Source: Gracilaria domingensis (lineage: Eukaryota > Rhodophyta > Florideophyceae > Gracilariales > Gracilariaceae). From it: DNA of 64,000 nucleotides. The stretch's first letter is position 1, and each line of letters starts with the position of its first letter. The stretch lies in the NCBI GenBank assembly GCA_022539475.1, contig VCMS01000078.1, forward strand, positions 120,448 to 184,447, given 5' to 3'. Positions 27,352-37,493 of this stretch are shown in pieces. The notes under the pieces are model-generated. The model worked only from the letters and a program-made list of their open reading frames with translations. It had not been told where the DNA came from and did not search any database. Made by a program: the position numbers and the translations under genes.

Positions 27352-29310
27352 ATGGAGCGTCAGACCAACCACACCGTTACTTCTCTTCACAGCGATGGAG
27401 GAAAAGAATTCTATCCTATTCAATCCAAAATGGATAAACTTGGAATCGAGATTCACACTACATCTCCGTACACTCCATCCTCAAATGGTCTCGTCGAGAG
27501 AACTCAAGGCGTAATAATTCCTGCAATTCGTGCTTGCCTGCAGCAATCGAACCTTCTTTTGCGATACTGGGCCTATGCTTTGCAACACATTGTAGACGCC
27601 AAAAATATTATTCAACACTCAGTAACAAAGCAATCCCCTTATATTGCTCTAACAGGCAAGAAACCGGCTCATGCGAAGCATTTAAGGCCATTTGGGTGTC
27701 TCGTGTCCATAGAAATACCAAAAAGGGACCGAAAACAGAAAGGGAAATTTGTCGCATTAATGCAAAATGGACTTAACCTCGGACATATAAATGGAGGGAT
27801 ATACAATATTCTAACTAAAACTGGAGTCCAAAAATCGAAGCATGTACGATTCCACGAAAATTCGTTCCCGGGGACGAGAGTTTTCGGCTCGCGGTCAGAA
27901 GAAGTGCAAACGGCCACCAACAATCAATACCTCTTGATCGAAGATGAGTCATCCGATCAGGACACAGAGAACGAAATCCATTTCGATATTTCAAGTGAGC
28001 CACAACCAGCACTCGTTATGGAAAAGAACAGTAGCGGGGAGACGGACGAAGATCCACAGGATAACGACAACCACAGCACTCTCACGCACTACCCAGGACA
28101 TCCGTCAACGTTTGATGGAACTAAATACGATGATGAAACTTCACAACACACCGTTAATCCAGAAGCGCATCATAGATATAATCTCAGATCACGATCCAAA
28201 GCTACTCGATGCAGTCCTGTTTCTATATCGACAAATGATGAACCATCACTGCAGGAAGCAATGAAGTCGAAGGAGTGGGAATTTTGGAGAAACGCCATTA
28301 ATGAAGAATTTAATACAGTGATGGAGGCTAAAACATATGAAAGAATCTCTGAGGCGAACGTTAAGGCTCTTCCCACTGCAATAATACTGCGCCTAAAACG
28401 AGATGAATATGGGAATCCTAAGCAATTCAAGGCGAGATTAGGAGCTCATGGGAATCTTCAGAACCTTACTGACCTAGAAGCAAAGCATTGCTATGCGCCA
28501 GTGGCAGGTTGTGAAATTTTCAGAGTTCTTCTCTTCCTATCATCTTCATTAGGATGGCACAGACAACAGCTTGATATTAAGGGAGCATTCCTAAATGCAT
28601 CTCTACCGGCAGACTCTAATATTATTGTGAAGCTACCACAAATTCCTACTATCTCTGAGGCCAATGGTGGAGTTGTTAGGCTTCGCAAATCCCTATACGG
28701 ATTACGAGAAGCGCCAAAATTATGGCACAAAACACTTCAACAATTTTTACTCAGCCAGGACTTTCAAACTTGTTCTGTTTCAGATTGTCTTTATATCAGA
28801 CGGAAAAATAATTCTCTCGTTATTTTACTGGCGTACGTGGACGACATTGTTCTCTTTGGAGATATTGATATAATAATTGAAACAAAAAGAGATTTGAAGC
28901 GACAGTACCAACTTAAAGATCTGGGAAGAGGAAGTCAATTTCTTGGAGTTAAAATTGAGGAAAACGACTCTGAACTACAATTATCACAAAAAGCTCTCAT
29001 TGAAAAGGTACTAAGAGAGGCAAACATTGAGACTTGCAAACCCGTGAAAACTCCATTACCTGTAACACACTCTCTCTATGACTTACCAGACACATTGAAC
29101 GATGAGGAAAGTGCAAAAATGAACGATGTTCCTTATAGGGAAATACTAAGAAAGCTGTTATTTTTGGCAACACACACAAGACCAGATATTTCGACAGCGG
29201 TCTTAATGCTTGAAAAATTTCAATCTGATCGTCATTCGAGTCATTGGAAAGCGATGAAACATGTCATCAGATACTTAAAGGGCTCTCTGGATCACGGTAT
29301 AAGTTTAAAC
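27352..29310 (+). pseudogene. Element G integrase core, reverse transcriptase and start of RNase H
   Basis: Continuation in frame: second Asp and Glu of integrase (LHSDGGKEF, NGLVERTQG), an acidic linker, then copia RT with LDIKGAFLNA, LYGLREAPKLWH and the catalytic YVDD. It continues past RT (PYREILRKLLFLATHTRPDI) to the insertion point of H after LDHGISLN. Residues after 29310 in the nominal ORF come from element H. Confidence 0.93.
29306..29310. repeat. Target-site duplication of element H (left)
   Basis: TAAAC, repeated at 41487-41491. Removing one copy together with everything between puts the copia codons back in register across the joint (TTA AAC then ATC CCA AAA), which supports these as the true insertion borders. 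Confidence 0.8.
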
Positions 29311-30146
29311 GCCATTTTTTGTAAGCAAACCGAACAGCGCAGGTGGTGACAAACCCAAGGAAAGCAACACAACAAATGTCCGAGAGTAACAGCCTAAACG
29401 GCGAAAGATAATACGGTAGCTCAGCGATAAACGCAACAGCCGCACAACAGAACTGAAGCCACACGGCCTGTCTCAATGTTCACGTCGAGACCAGCAAATG
29501 AAGACAGAGACGCAGGCCAAGTAGCTAGTAGATGCACCGCACAACCCAAGCTCAGGGGTAGAACAAGGGCGTCGGTACGATGGGAATCATTGCAGTGTGC
29601 ACACGAGCCCAATGGAGGGTCACACACTACAAATTCAAGGAGGAGGGCGGGAGACCGAGCCGCCCGTAGAGAGAAAGAAATGGGGAGGGGGAGTAGTTGA
29701 TGGCAGGTAAGCACAGACCGTGCTAAAGGGAAGTGGGGATGCCAAAGGAGAGGGTCGACGACAGAGAGGCAGAGGGATGAGAGAGGGTTGGGGGGTCGTC
29801 GTGAGGGGAGAAGTGGTCTACCCGAGTCGAGTTAGCGGTGAGGTCTCGAACTCGGGGGGTTTATATCTACAATCACAGTGCTTCGTGTACCCTACGCCAC
29901 ATGCTGAATATCGGTCTCCACTAAGTACCCTAGCAGTGATGACATGCCATGATGGCACAAATTCAGTACATCTTCCGGCTCACCTCAGGGCTAAAGCCCT
30001 ACTATGGTCCACCACTTTGGGGTATCTTCCCCATAATGTTACAGGTTCGAGGTACCTACGTGTCTTATCACGTTTGTTTTCAGTTTGTACTGTCGTGTCC
30101 AAACTCGCTTCTGGTATCCGAACCGTACTCACGCCACCAGCTCACA

Positions 30147-30569
30147 ATGACCAACGTAACGATCGACATTCGTCAACTGACGGACGACGAGACTGATAAA
30201 TCCGATATTTCTCGTATGGAATCCACCGTAATCGAATATGAGGCTAAAGAGGCGTCTTCTAGTGTTAGCTCTAGCCCGGAAGATGATGCTGACGATATGG
30301 AGTACACGTGGGACGATGACGCTCCCCCTTCTTCTCGAATGGAAATCTTGGAGCAGCTGCTGTTGGACATGGTGGACAAGAAAGTTGAGGTGGATGTGGG
30401 TATGTTGGAAATCTATGTAGCGGTTCCGCGGATTCCTTTGGGCTACACTCGTGGTCTAATGGCCGGCTTACTGTTTGCTTGCAAACACCATAGTGTCCTG
30501 ATGAATGGTCCTTCTCTTCTTGCCAAGGTGTATCGCGCACTTAAAGTGCAGTACGATTCCTCCAAATGA
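30147..30569 (+). CDS. 140-residue ORF inside the H LTR, antisense to the element
   Basis: ATG at 30147 (MTNVTIDIRQL); the frame is open upstream to 29949. The first half is acidic and Ser-rich (SSSVSSSPEDDADDMEY). The second half is less biased (MEILEQLLLDMVDKKVEVDV, VAVPRIPLGYTRGLMAGLLF). Not recognised. It is identical in the other LTR, but that only reflects LTR copying, so coding status is unproven. A TATA-like TTTATATC lies near 29860. Confidence 0.35.
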   Translation: MTNVTIDIRQLTDDETDKSDISRMESTVIEYEAKEASSSVSSSPEDDADDMEYTWDDDAPPSSRMEILEQLLLDMVDKKVEVDVGMLEIYVAVPRIPLGYTRGLMAGLLFACKHHSVLMNGPSLLAKVYRALKVQYDSSK

Positions 30570-30849
30570 CGTCATTGCTTCTAGATAGGTTCTTCTGAGC
30601 CCGTGTGGTCAGCGCTTTTGTAAAGGCGTTTCTGCTTGGTTGCGTTTGAGCGATTCGTTTTGATGCGTTACAATCTTGCCCCAAAGCGTCATCGCCCGTA
30701 CACCATTACAGGGCTAGCCAGCACCCTCGCACATAATTGTCACAGCAACGTCCGGAACACCAACAGCACCAGCAGTCCGTAGCACCAGCAGCACCCTTCT
30801 GGCGCGCCGTTAGGCCACGGCGCGCAGTGATGATTTCTTCTTTGGTGGT

Positions 30850-31064
30850 GGGCGCGCCGCAGCGCGCGGCGCCCCACCCTCACTCAAGTTTTGCAGCTCG
30901 CGGGCCGCAGCGCTCGGCGCGCGAGCTTCACTCCTTTCATGCCGCTCGCGCGCCGCACCCCGCGGCGGGCGAGCTTCCTTCTTGCATCACGCCCGCCGCA
31001 GCGGGCGGCGCGCGAGCTTCCATTCTTCAAAGCGGCTGGCGCGCCGCGACGTGCGGCGCGCGAC
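30850..31064. repeat. GC-rich hairpin minisatellite in H LTR
   Basis: Five palindromic units of 25-31 bp with core CGCCGC...GCGGCG, starting near 30850, 30896, 30943, 30990 and 31038, about 47 bp apart. Many end CGCGAGCTTC. Repeated at 39898-40112 and in diverged form near 41140-41352. Confidence 0.8.
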
Positions 31065-31195
31065 ACAACGCCGAAGGGGGAGACGTGAAGTGCAGCTTCC
31101 ACGCTGCGCTTCATCTATCCCCCCTTGGAGATATAAAAAAATCGGTGGGGGTGTCCCAGAGGGTGCGGGACACCCCCCCATAACCCGCCACCACA

Positions 31196-31207
31196 CGCCC
31201 CCTAACC
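31196..31207 (-). promoter_or_regulatory. Element H polypurine tract
   Basis: Sense strand GGGTTAGGGGGCG abuts the LTR start TGTGGTGG. Copied at 40244-40255 in the internal remnant. Confidence 0.65.
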
Positions 31208-31320
31208 CAGCGGTCGCTACGCCTGGGCGACCAAGAGAATATTTACGAAGAAGAAGGGATCGCTCCATCTCGGGAAACCTCCTAGGTAGTTTATCTGAAT
31301 GGGTACGGAGGTTCTGGGTA

Positions 31321-32435
31321 CTACGGGTCCGGTTCAAAGTCAATAGCAAACTCTTCATGTCGTTCCATACGGCGGATGTACTGATCAACTTGTTCTTCAT
31401 GCGTTGCCGCAGGCGGTAAATGTCCATACTTTCCAACAACGTAGTGATATATGAAAAAGATAGTTCTATCTGCCCCAAGCCGGTTCATCTGCAGGTGCAA
31501 TCTTCTAGTTAGTCTTCCCAACATTACATGGGCATATTGGGTGAAGTATTGTCCGTATATCAAATGAATACTTAAGCAGAGATGAAAGCAATTCCAAACG
31601 ATGCGATGCTTCTCCCACTCTTCACATTCCAGTGGAGAGAGCCAGTCTTCAGCTTGCGCCCGCAAATCTTCATTTGCAGATAGTTCATGTCTTCATTGTA
31701 GACTTCGTAGTCAACAATTATTGGCATTGCAAGAAGAGCCGGCGTTATTGGTGTGGTGTCTTCAATCTGGATTAGAGGAGGTACGTCACCGCGATCTTGA
31801 TCATATGCCAGATCGATCTCGAAAGCCTCCCTTGATTCAATCCGCTGGAGGAAGCTTGACACATCAACTCCGTAAGTTCTTTGCGGAGGAAGATGTCCAT
31901 AGCGAGCCACTGCAAAGTGATAGTAGTAAAAGACAAACTGCTGACCCACAAGCGGTATAATGAAAGGGTTCACCCTTCCTGTCAATGAGACCAGCTTAGT
32001 AAGAAGACCCTCGGTTATGTAGGGTCCATGTCGTTTGAAAATTCCAAGATAAACATGTAATAGGTTCCATGCGATCTTCTGTATATCGTTCGTACTCGTG
32101 CTGAAAGGGGAAAGCCATTCAGAGAGTCTCCATCCAGTCACAATTATCCTCAGATAGTCAACAAGGGGTCTGGTTGGATTTGGTCCTCCTTGTACCACGA
32201 CCGGGTATGCCGCTTCGGGCTGATTATTTGTTTCGTGTCCTACTGTTCTAGAGATCAGATGCCTTGGTCTAGGGTGGTAAGGTCTTAATCGTCTTGCATG
32301 AATGCCTCTTCTTGACATACGTCGGTGTGGAGAGACCAACATGTACCGAGGATGATTAGCTCGAACGACGTGGCATGGTCCATAGAACCTCGATTTGAAT
32401 GATGGTCATTTCACCGAAGGATTAAGGGCTTCACC
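31321..32435 (-). pseudogene. C-terminal extension of H Pol with a duplicated unknown domain
   Basis: Directly after integrase. First comes the integrase C-terminal SH3-like region (FAVGDQVLVM, then a TGA at 32408-32406, then FYGPCHVVRANHPRYMLV). Next are two copies of an unknown domain of about 110 residues: one in 31572-32342 (WRLSEWLSP...FFYYHFAVARYGHLPP-like), the other in 31321-31665 (DWLSPLECEE...IYHYVVGKYGHLPP). Shared features are WLSP, a WN..H helix, YGHLPP, and RxExxEFxID near the end. The two copies lie in different frames because of a frameshift near 31690. The ORF ends about 125 bp before the LTR. Domain not recognised; it occupies the place where env-like or other third ORFs sit, but I see no signal peptide or clear transmembrane anchor. 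Confidence 0.7.
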
Positions 32436-32440
32436 ATGCA

Positions 32441-34708
32441 TTACCAGTACCTGGTCTCCAACAGCGAACCGGTGTCCACGGCGCTCATCGTCTTGACGGT
32501 AAGGTTGCTGCAATGACCATGTGGCCCTCCCGAGGTGGCGGCTTGTAGTTCCACCTCACGATGGTCAAGTGACGGCGTGGCTATCAGGGAAGGAGGATCT
32601 GATGGATGCATTCGGGGTCGTACTCCATACATGAGCTGAAATGGAGAATATCCTTCGGCCATTTGTCGAGTGCGATAACCATAGAGAACCTCGTGGAGTA
32701 CTTCATCCCAATCAGAGTTCTGATCATGAATCGTTTTCGCGATCGCCCTCTTGATCGTCCCCACCATTCTTTCTGCGCGTCCATTAGACATAGGTGCATA
32801 TGCAAGCACCGGTTTGAGAGTGATATCATGACGCATTATATAAGCTTGGACACTTGACGCGAGAAAGGAGGTAGCGTTATCGGAGACAATCGTGGGGGGA
32901 TAGCCGAAGGGTGTGACCATCTCCCTTCTAATAAAGTTGACTACGTCGACTGCAGTAGATGTTCGAGTTGCCACTGCGATCGGCCATCCCGTGAGGTGCT
33001 CGACCCCAATGAGCAAGAATCGGTTTCCGTTCCTCGTCACCCTGAGGGGTCCGGCGAAATCAATTGAAAACGTGTGGAAGATATCCGTCAGCGGGGCTCG
33101 TTGGCCCGCTCGGTAAGCAAGAAAAGACCCCATGAACTGGCAGTCATCACAACTCTTGACGTAGGTTGTGACATCAGAGTGAATATTGGGCCACCAGAAT
33201 CGATCGATGACGTGCCTTCTGGTCGCCCTGACATCCCAGTGTCCCACATCGTCATGAAATGTTTTCAAGAGTTTATGCCTTTCATTGACGTTAGGGAGAA
33301 GCCGTAGCCCAGACCCCATTCTACAATACAACAGCCCATTCCACTGTGTCAACTTCTTAGAATTCCTTTTGATCGCCCCTCTGAGGCTCGAGTTGGGCTC
33401 ATCGACCGGAAGGTCGCTCAGATATCGACCAATATTTGCATAAAAAGGTTCGAGGCCTGAGAAAGCTCCGCATGGAGGGGAAGAAACAGTAGTCGCCGCC
33501 TCCGGAGCATAGTGCTCCTTCTTCGTGGAGTAGCGAGAAAGATAATCAGCAGCGCAATTCTTATCCCCTGAGCGGTACAAAACCTCGAACTCGTATTCAG
33601 CTAGGAAATCGAGCCACCTGGCCAATCGCCCATGTACATCCTTCTTCTGAAACGCATACTTGAGCGCCTGATGGTCTGTAATCAATTGAAATGGCTTTGA
33701 TCCAAGAAGGTATAGTCGAAATTTCTTGAACGCGAAGGTGACAGCAAGCGCCTCCTGCTCACAGACCGCGTAGTTCCTTTCAGCTGCAGTCATACTCCGG
33801 CTGGCATATTGAATTGGGTGAAACATGCCATCAGACTTCTTCTGAGCGAGAACGGCGCCTAAGGCAACTGAAGAAGCATCGGTTTCGACTCGAAACGGAC
33901 TGTTGAAGTCGGGAAAGGCCAACACTGGTGGACTGGTTAGCTTCTCCTTCAGGTCCTTGAAGGCTTCAACCATCTCATCGTTGAACTCTAGTTTCCGATT
34001 TCCGGACGTTGCTGCATGGAGGACTGCTAAAGTTTTGGCAAAGTGCGTGATAAACCGGGGGTAGTAGCCAGCAAGACCAAGGAAGCTCCTAAGTTCAGTG
34101 GTTGTCCTAGGGATCGGAGCCGCCTTGATGGCCTCTATTTTCTTCACGTCCACTGCAACTCCGCTCTGGTCGAAAACATGTCCGAGCAGTTCAATCTTGG
34201 GATGGGCAAAGTCGCTCTTAGAGATCTTCAGCTTCAACCCATGGGAGGCAATTGTCCTTAGTATCATCTTGATATGCTCGACGTGATAGTCTGAGGTTTT
34301 TGAATAGATGACCACATCGTCCAGATAGACCCTTACAAACGGATACTTATTGAGGATAGAGTCCATCATTCTTTGGAATGTAGAGGGGGCGTTCATCAAG
34401 CCGAACGGCATGACCTCGAACTGATAGGTTCCTTGACGGCAAACGAAGGTGGTCATCTCCTTACACCGAGGTGACATTCTAATCTGGCAGTACCCAGAGA
34501 AAAGGTCAAGCGTAGTGAAAAACGAACAGCCGCCCAAGTCATCAAAGATTTGTTCAATATGAGGTAAGGGCCATCTGTCCGCTTTCATAACTTCGTTCAG
34601 AGCTCGGTAGTCCACACAGAACCTTGGCTTGCCATCCTTTTTGGTCGCAATGACGATCGGAAAGCACCATGCCGATGTACAAGGTTTGATTATTACAGCG
34701 TCAAGCAT
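32441..34708 (-). CDS. pol: Element H reverse transcriptase, RNase H, integrase
   Basis: Gypsy RT with VDYRALN, FTTLDLFSGYCQ, MPFGLMNAPSTFQ and catalytic YLDD, all intact. RNase H has VETDASSVALGAVL, EQEALAVTFA and LITDHQALKYA. Integrase zinc site HDDVGHWDVRATRRH...CDDC, catalytic D, D, E at SIDFAGPL, SDNATSF and GRAERMVG. A one-base loss near 34725 breaks it from the upstream protease frame, and a frameshift in a G run near 32530 breaks it from its C-terminus. The nominal start is therefore not a true start. Confidence 0.92.
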   Translation of the reverse strand: MLDAVIIKPCTSAWCFPIVIATKKDGKPRFCVDYRALNEVMKADRWPLPHIEQIFDDLGGCSFFTTLDLFSGYCQIRMSPRCKEMTTFVCRQGTYQFEVMPFGLMNAPSTFQRMMDSILNKYPFVRVYLDDVVIYSKTSDYHVEHIKMILRTIASHGLKLKISKSDFAHPKIELLGHVFDQSGVAVDVKKIEAIKAAPIPRTTTELRSFLGLAGYYPRFITHFAKTLAVLHAATSGNRKLEFNDEMVEAFKDLKEKLTSPPVLAFPDFNSPFRVETDASSVALGAVLAQKKSDGMFHPIQYASRSMTAAERNYAVCEQEALAVTFAFKKFRLYLLGSKPFQLITDHQALKYAFQKKDVHGRLARWLDFLAEYEFEVLYRSGDKNCAADYLSRYSTKKEHYAPEAATTVSSPPCGAFSGLEPFYANIGRYLSDLPVDEPNSSLRGAIKRNSKKLTQWNGLLYCRMGSGLRLLPNVNERHKLLKTFHDDVGHWDVRATRRHVIDRFWWPNIHSDVTTYVKSCDDCQFMGSFLAYRAGQRAPLTDIFHTFSIDFAGPLRVTRNGNRFLLIGVEHLTGWPIAVATRTSTAVDVVNFIRREMVTPFGYPPTIVSDNATSFLASSVQAYIMRHDITLKPVLAYAPMSNGRAERMVGTIKRAIAKTIHDQNSDWDEVLHEVLYGYRTRQMAEGYSPFQLMYGVRPRMHPSDPPSLIATPSLDHREVELQAATSGGPHGHCSNLTVKTMSAVDTGSLLETRYW

Positions 34709-36894
34709 CTTGCCGAGTTCTTTTTGACGACTTCATTATGTCGCGGCGGAAGCCTACAAACTCTTGAGTGTATCGGAGTCTGGGTCGTCAGTGAGAACTC
34801 ATGCATGACTGGTACATCTGCCGGTCGAAGATCATACAAAGACCAGGCGACCACATTAAGGTCAAGTAGAACATGAAGTAACTCCTGTTGCTCCCCGCTG
34901 GGCAAGTATGAAAGCCTTTTGAGGATAACTTCTTCGTGACTCGTATCAGGAGGGTAATCTCTTCGATCCAATGTACGACCCTTCCCATCAATCGCGACCG
35001 GATCTAACACGGAGTATTCGATCTCAGAAGCGGGACACGCAACCGTTGGTTCACTATCACGTGAAGTAGAGTGTCCTTCACCAGAGCCAGTTGTACGCGG
35101 CTCTGTTTGCGAGGGGTCGGGTTGATCTTCCAACTCTCTAACAGATGGTGGGGGGACCTGCGTCGAGAACTCTTCTTGAGGAAGCTCTTCCTCGAAAGCA
35201 ATCACGTAACGGCCATTGTCATCCTCCTCCAGTAGCCCAGTACGACCAAAAGGCATGTTGTGCACGCCGAGGTGAGAGGGGTGCGCTGGAGTGGGTACAG
35301 GGTACCGAATCTGGACACGAACCAAAAGAAAGTCGCTGATAAGTTCCCCTTCTTCAGGTGGTAGCAAAGTGACCTCGTCCGTAATCGGGATGGTGAGGAC
35401 AGGGTCGCAGTAGAGAGGGGTACCAGACAGCTCGACTTCTTCTGCTGAGGAACTATCTTCATCTTCTTCATGATCATCTTCATTTCTATTAGTCGCCACT
35501 TCCTCTTCCACTTCTACTTCTGCTTCATGAACTTCTGCTTCTACTTCTATATAATCTTCATCTTCTTCGTTGTCCCCTCCAGAGTTCCTCTCTTCAGCTC
35601 CTCTATCGTTGTCAGATGACAAAAGGGGAGGGTCAGGTGGTTGAAGGCTAATGTCTGTCATGGAACTCTGAAAAGACGAGGGCTTCGGGGCGTGATAGAC
35701 CGATCGGCGTTGATCGTCATTCGGCTCAGCTGGACCGCTCAGCTGGTTATCGGCCTCATCGTTACTGTTGTCCAGACTTATAACCATCACATGGTCTTCA
35801 TGAGCTTCCCTTTGCGATGGAACCGCGAAGGGTTCCTCATCAGCCGGTGCAGGTATAGGCCAGCCTACTCCGAAACGAACTACTTGTTCGGAACCGTTAT
35901 TCAGCTCCAGGACACCCATTTCTCCGTACGGAAGATCGGAGGTGTGAGGGTGGAGTTGTTCTCTGTCCGGTGGCTGAGGATAACGACGGTAGACTCGAGA
36001 GATAAGATAATCAGGCTGTCGTCTCACATCTTCGGCTCGTAGAAGAACAACGTCATCCCTGACCGGGACAACGAGATCGCGTTCATGCCCTCCATCCGAT
36101 GGAGAACCTTCGGAGTCGTCGTCGTCTGCGCTTTCCTCCGATTCGTCACCGTTCTCAAATTTTCTATTTGCTTCCCCAGGGGCGTGAGGAGTAACAATAG
36201 CAGGTTCCGGTTCAAAATCATTCACGCGCAATTGCCTAATGCCTCCCTCCGAATCCTGAGGATCAGCAGGGGAGGGGCTTTCCTGACCGAGATTCGTAGC
36301 ACCAATATTCTCCAGTTCGTTCGCGGATTCCTCTCCGGGTGGTTGTAAGGAGTCTTGTTCTTCATTCATAGTATTCAAAGCATATAATGACGTGTCAACT
36401 TTGCCCTTCGATAAAGCGATCGCGTATCCTTCGTCGTCGCTCTCCGAACTCTCAGAGAAGAACGACTCTGAAGCGGAAGTGAAATCCTCACTATCGGTGT
36501 GTTCATCCTCCTCGTCGAACACTACACCAAGGCGATGGTAATCAAGATGCAAAACAACAGATGCGCCGTCAAATTGCATAGAAACTTGCTGAGTACCCAG
36601 GTCCAAGCAGGCTTGGAGTGACTCAAGAGCAGGACAACCGACAATCACATTGAAGGGAGGCTTCTCAACGACCAAGAAATCCAACGGGACACGGAGAGAA
36701 CCAAACTCGAGGGGAACATCGTGCAGGCTTCCGCGAACTAAGGATTTGGTTCCGTCGGCAACGACAATCCTCCTACTCGACGGTTTCATCTCCAACGATA
36801 ACCGGTTGTATAACGCAATAGACATAAGATTAGGGATAGCACCAGAGTCCAGCAGCGCCTGGGAACTAGTGCCATAAACTGTAACATTCACCAC
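34693..36894 (-). CDS. Element H protease plus long acidic spacer with a duplicated domain
   Basis: Retropepsin motif LLDSGAIPNLM near the start, then VADGTKSLVRG and VIVGCPALESLQ. Between protease and RT lie about 550 residues not usual in gypsy Pol: acidic, Ser/Glu-rich stretches separated by two copies of an unknown domain of about 80 residues (near 35825-36085 and 35160-35400). Both copies share VPxxDxVxLLxxE, RVxxRYPxP, an H, then PYG/PFGxxGxLE and VxxF. The end (LPPRHNEVVKK) is the standard lead-in to RT, followed by a one-base deletion. Upstream, the same frame holds stops at 36969-36967 and 37056-37054. Confidence 0.85.
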   Translation of the reverse strand: MVNVTVYGTSSQALLDSGAIPNLMSIALYNRLSLEMKPSSRRIVVADGTKSLVRGSLHDVPLEFGSLRVPLDFLVVEKPPFNVIVGCPALESLQACLDLGTQQVSMQFDGASVVLHLDYHRLGVVFDEEDEHTDSEDFTSASESFFSESSESDDEGYAIALSKGKVDTSLYALNTMNEEQDSLQPPGEESANELENIGATNLGQESPSPADPQDSEGGIRQLRVNDFEPEPAIVTPHAPGEANRKFENGDESEESADDDDSEGSPSDGGHERDLVVPVRDDVVLLRAEDVRRQPDYLISRVYRRYPQPPDREQLHPHTSDLPYGEMGVLELNNGSEQVVRFGVGWPIPAPADEEPFAVPSQREAHEDHVMVISLDNSNDEADNQLSGPAEPNDDQRRSVYHAPKPSSFQSSMTDISLQPPDPPLLSSDNDRGAEERNSGGDNEEDEDYIEVEAEVHEAEVEVEEEVATNRNEDDHEEDEDSSSAEEVELSGTPLYCDPVLTIPITDEVTLLPPEEGELISDFLLVRVQIRYPVPTPAHPSHLGVHNMPFGRTGLLEEDDNGRYVIAFEEELPQEEFSTQVPPPSVRELEDQPDPSQTEPRTTGSGEGHSTSRDSEPTVACPASEIEYSVLDPVAIDGKGRTLDRRDYPPDTSHEEVILKRLSYLPSGEQQELLHVLLDLNVVAWSLYDLRPADVPVMHEFSLTTQTPIHSRVCRLPPRHNEVVKKNSARCLTL

Positions 36895-37053
36895 TTTGAG
36901 AGTTTTAGGGAGTGAATGATTATGAGCGTAACTGACACGCCTTGACGAGAGACCACTGGAGAGAATTCAGCGAATGTCTTTCTTGGCCTCGTCCGCATCG
37001 CCGCGGACTAATTGACCGAAATTGATGCCAGAAGGGGCTCTCGCCAACTTTTC

Positions 37054-37311
37054 TTAAATGTTATATTTCCCAACGTGTTCTTGTATCTTCACTCTCCGGG
37101 ACTTTCCTTTAGACTTCTCCCCAGTGCCCTTCCTAGTCCTTGTCGACTTCTTGGGAGGGCCTTTGGCCTGCTGAGAGGGAGTCCTGGTAGTATGGGATTC
37201 GGGGAACATTACGGGTGAAATCCCTGAGAGAGGGCCAGTTCGCGCTTGCTTGGGCAGAGGCTCCCCTTCCGCGCCTCTTTTTGCGGTAGTAACAGGATTT
37301 TGTCTTTGCAT
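37054..37311 (-). pseudogene. Basic Lys/Arg-rich segment upstream of H protease
   Basis: 85-residue ORF in the same frame as protease, separated from it by TAA at 37056-37054 and TGA at 36969-36967. Rich in Lys/Arg (GPPKKSTRTRKGTGEKSKGK). It probably belongs to the original Gag-Pol linker. Stops just upstream show further decay. Confidence 0.55.
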
Positions 37312-37493
37312 CTAACTTTAGAGAATGCTGCCATCTGATAAGTTTCGCTTGTCATCAACGAGATCTTCATCATCTGAAGGGTCAGCAATCACAACTGAGA
37401 CTTGGTTCCCACCTGTGTTCTGGGAACCTCGTTTCTCACTCAGCAACTTCTCTCTCTCTCTGATTCGGAATTCACGTCTTCAAATGCAACTTT

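Larger units (their letters stand above)
29320..31195 (-). repeat. Element H 3' LTR
   Basis: 1,876 bp, ending CCACCACA next to the PPT. Same length as 38368-40243. The only differences I see are about five in the first 85 bp; the remaining 1.8 kb appears identical. Contains an antisense 140-residue ORF and a GC-rich hairpin array. Confidence 0.88.

Noticed and set aside
30850-31064. CRISPR-like array (palindromic repeats with spacers of similar length)
   Set aside because: Units vary in sequence, the spacers are themselves related, no Cas genes are present, and the array lies inside a eukaryotic LTR.
30737-31183. 148-residue ORF in the H LTR
   Set aside because: Translation of the GC-rich hairpin array (Ala/Arg/Pro repeats); open because GC-rich repeats lack stops.
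31321-32342. Envelope-like gene downstream of H pol
   Set aside because: No signal peptide, furin-type site or convincing transmembrane anchor; the frame continues from integrase.
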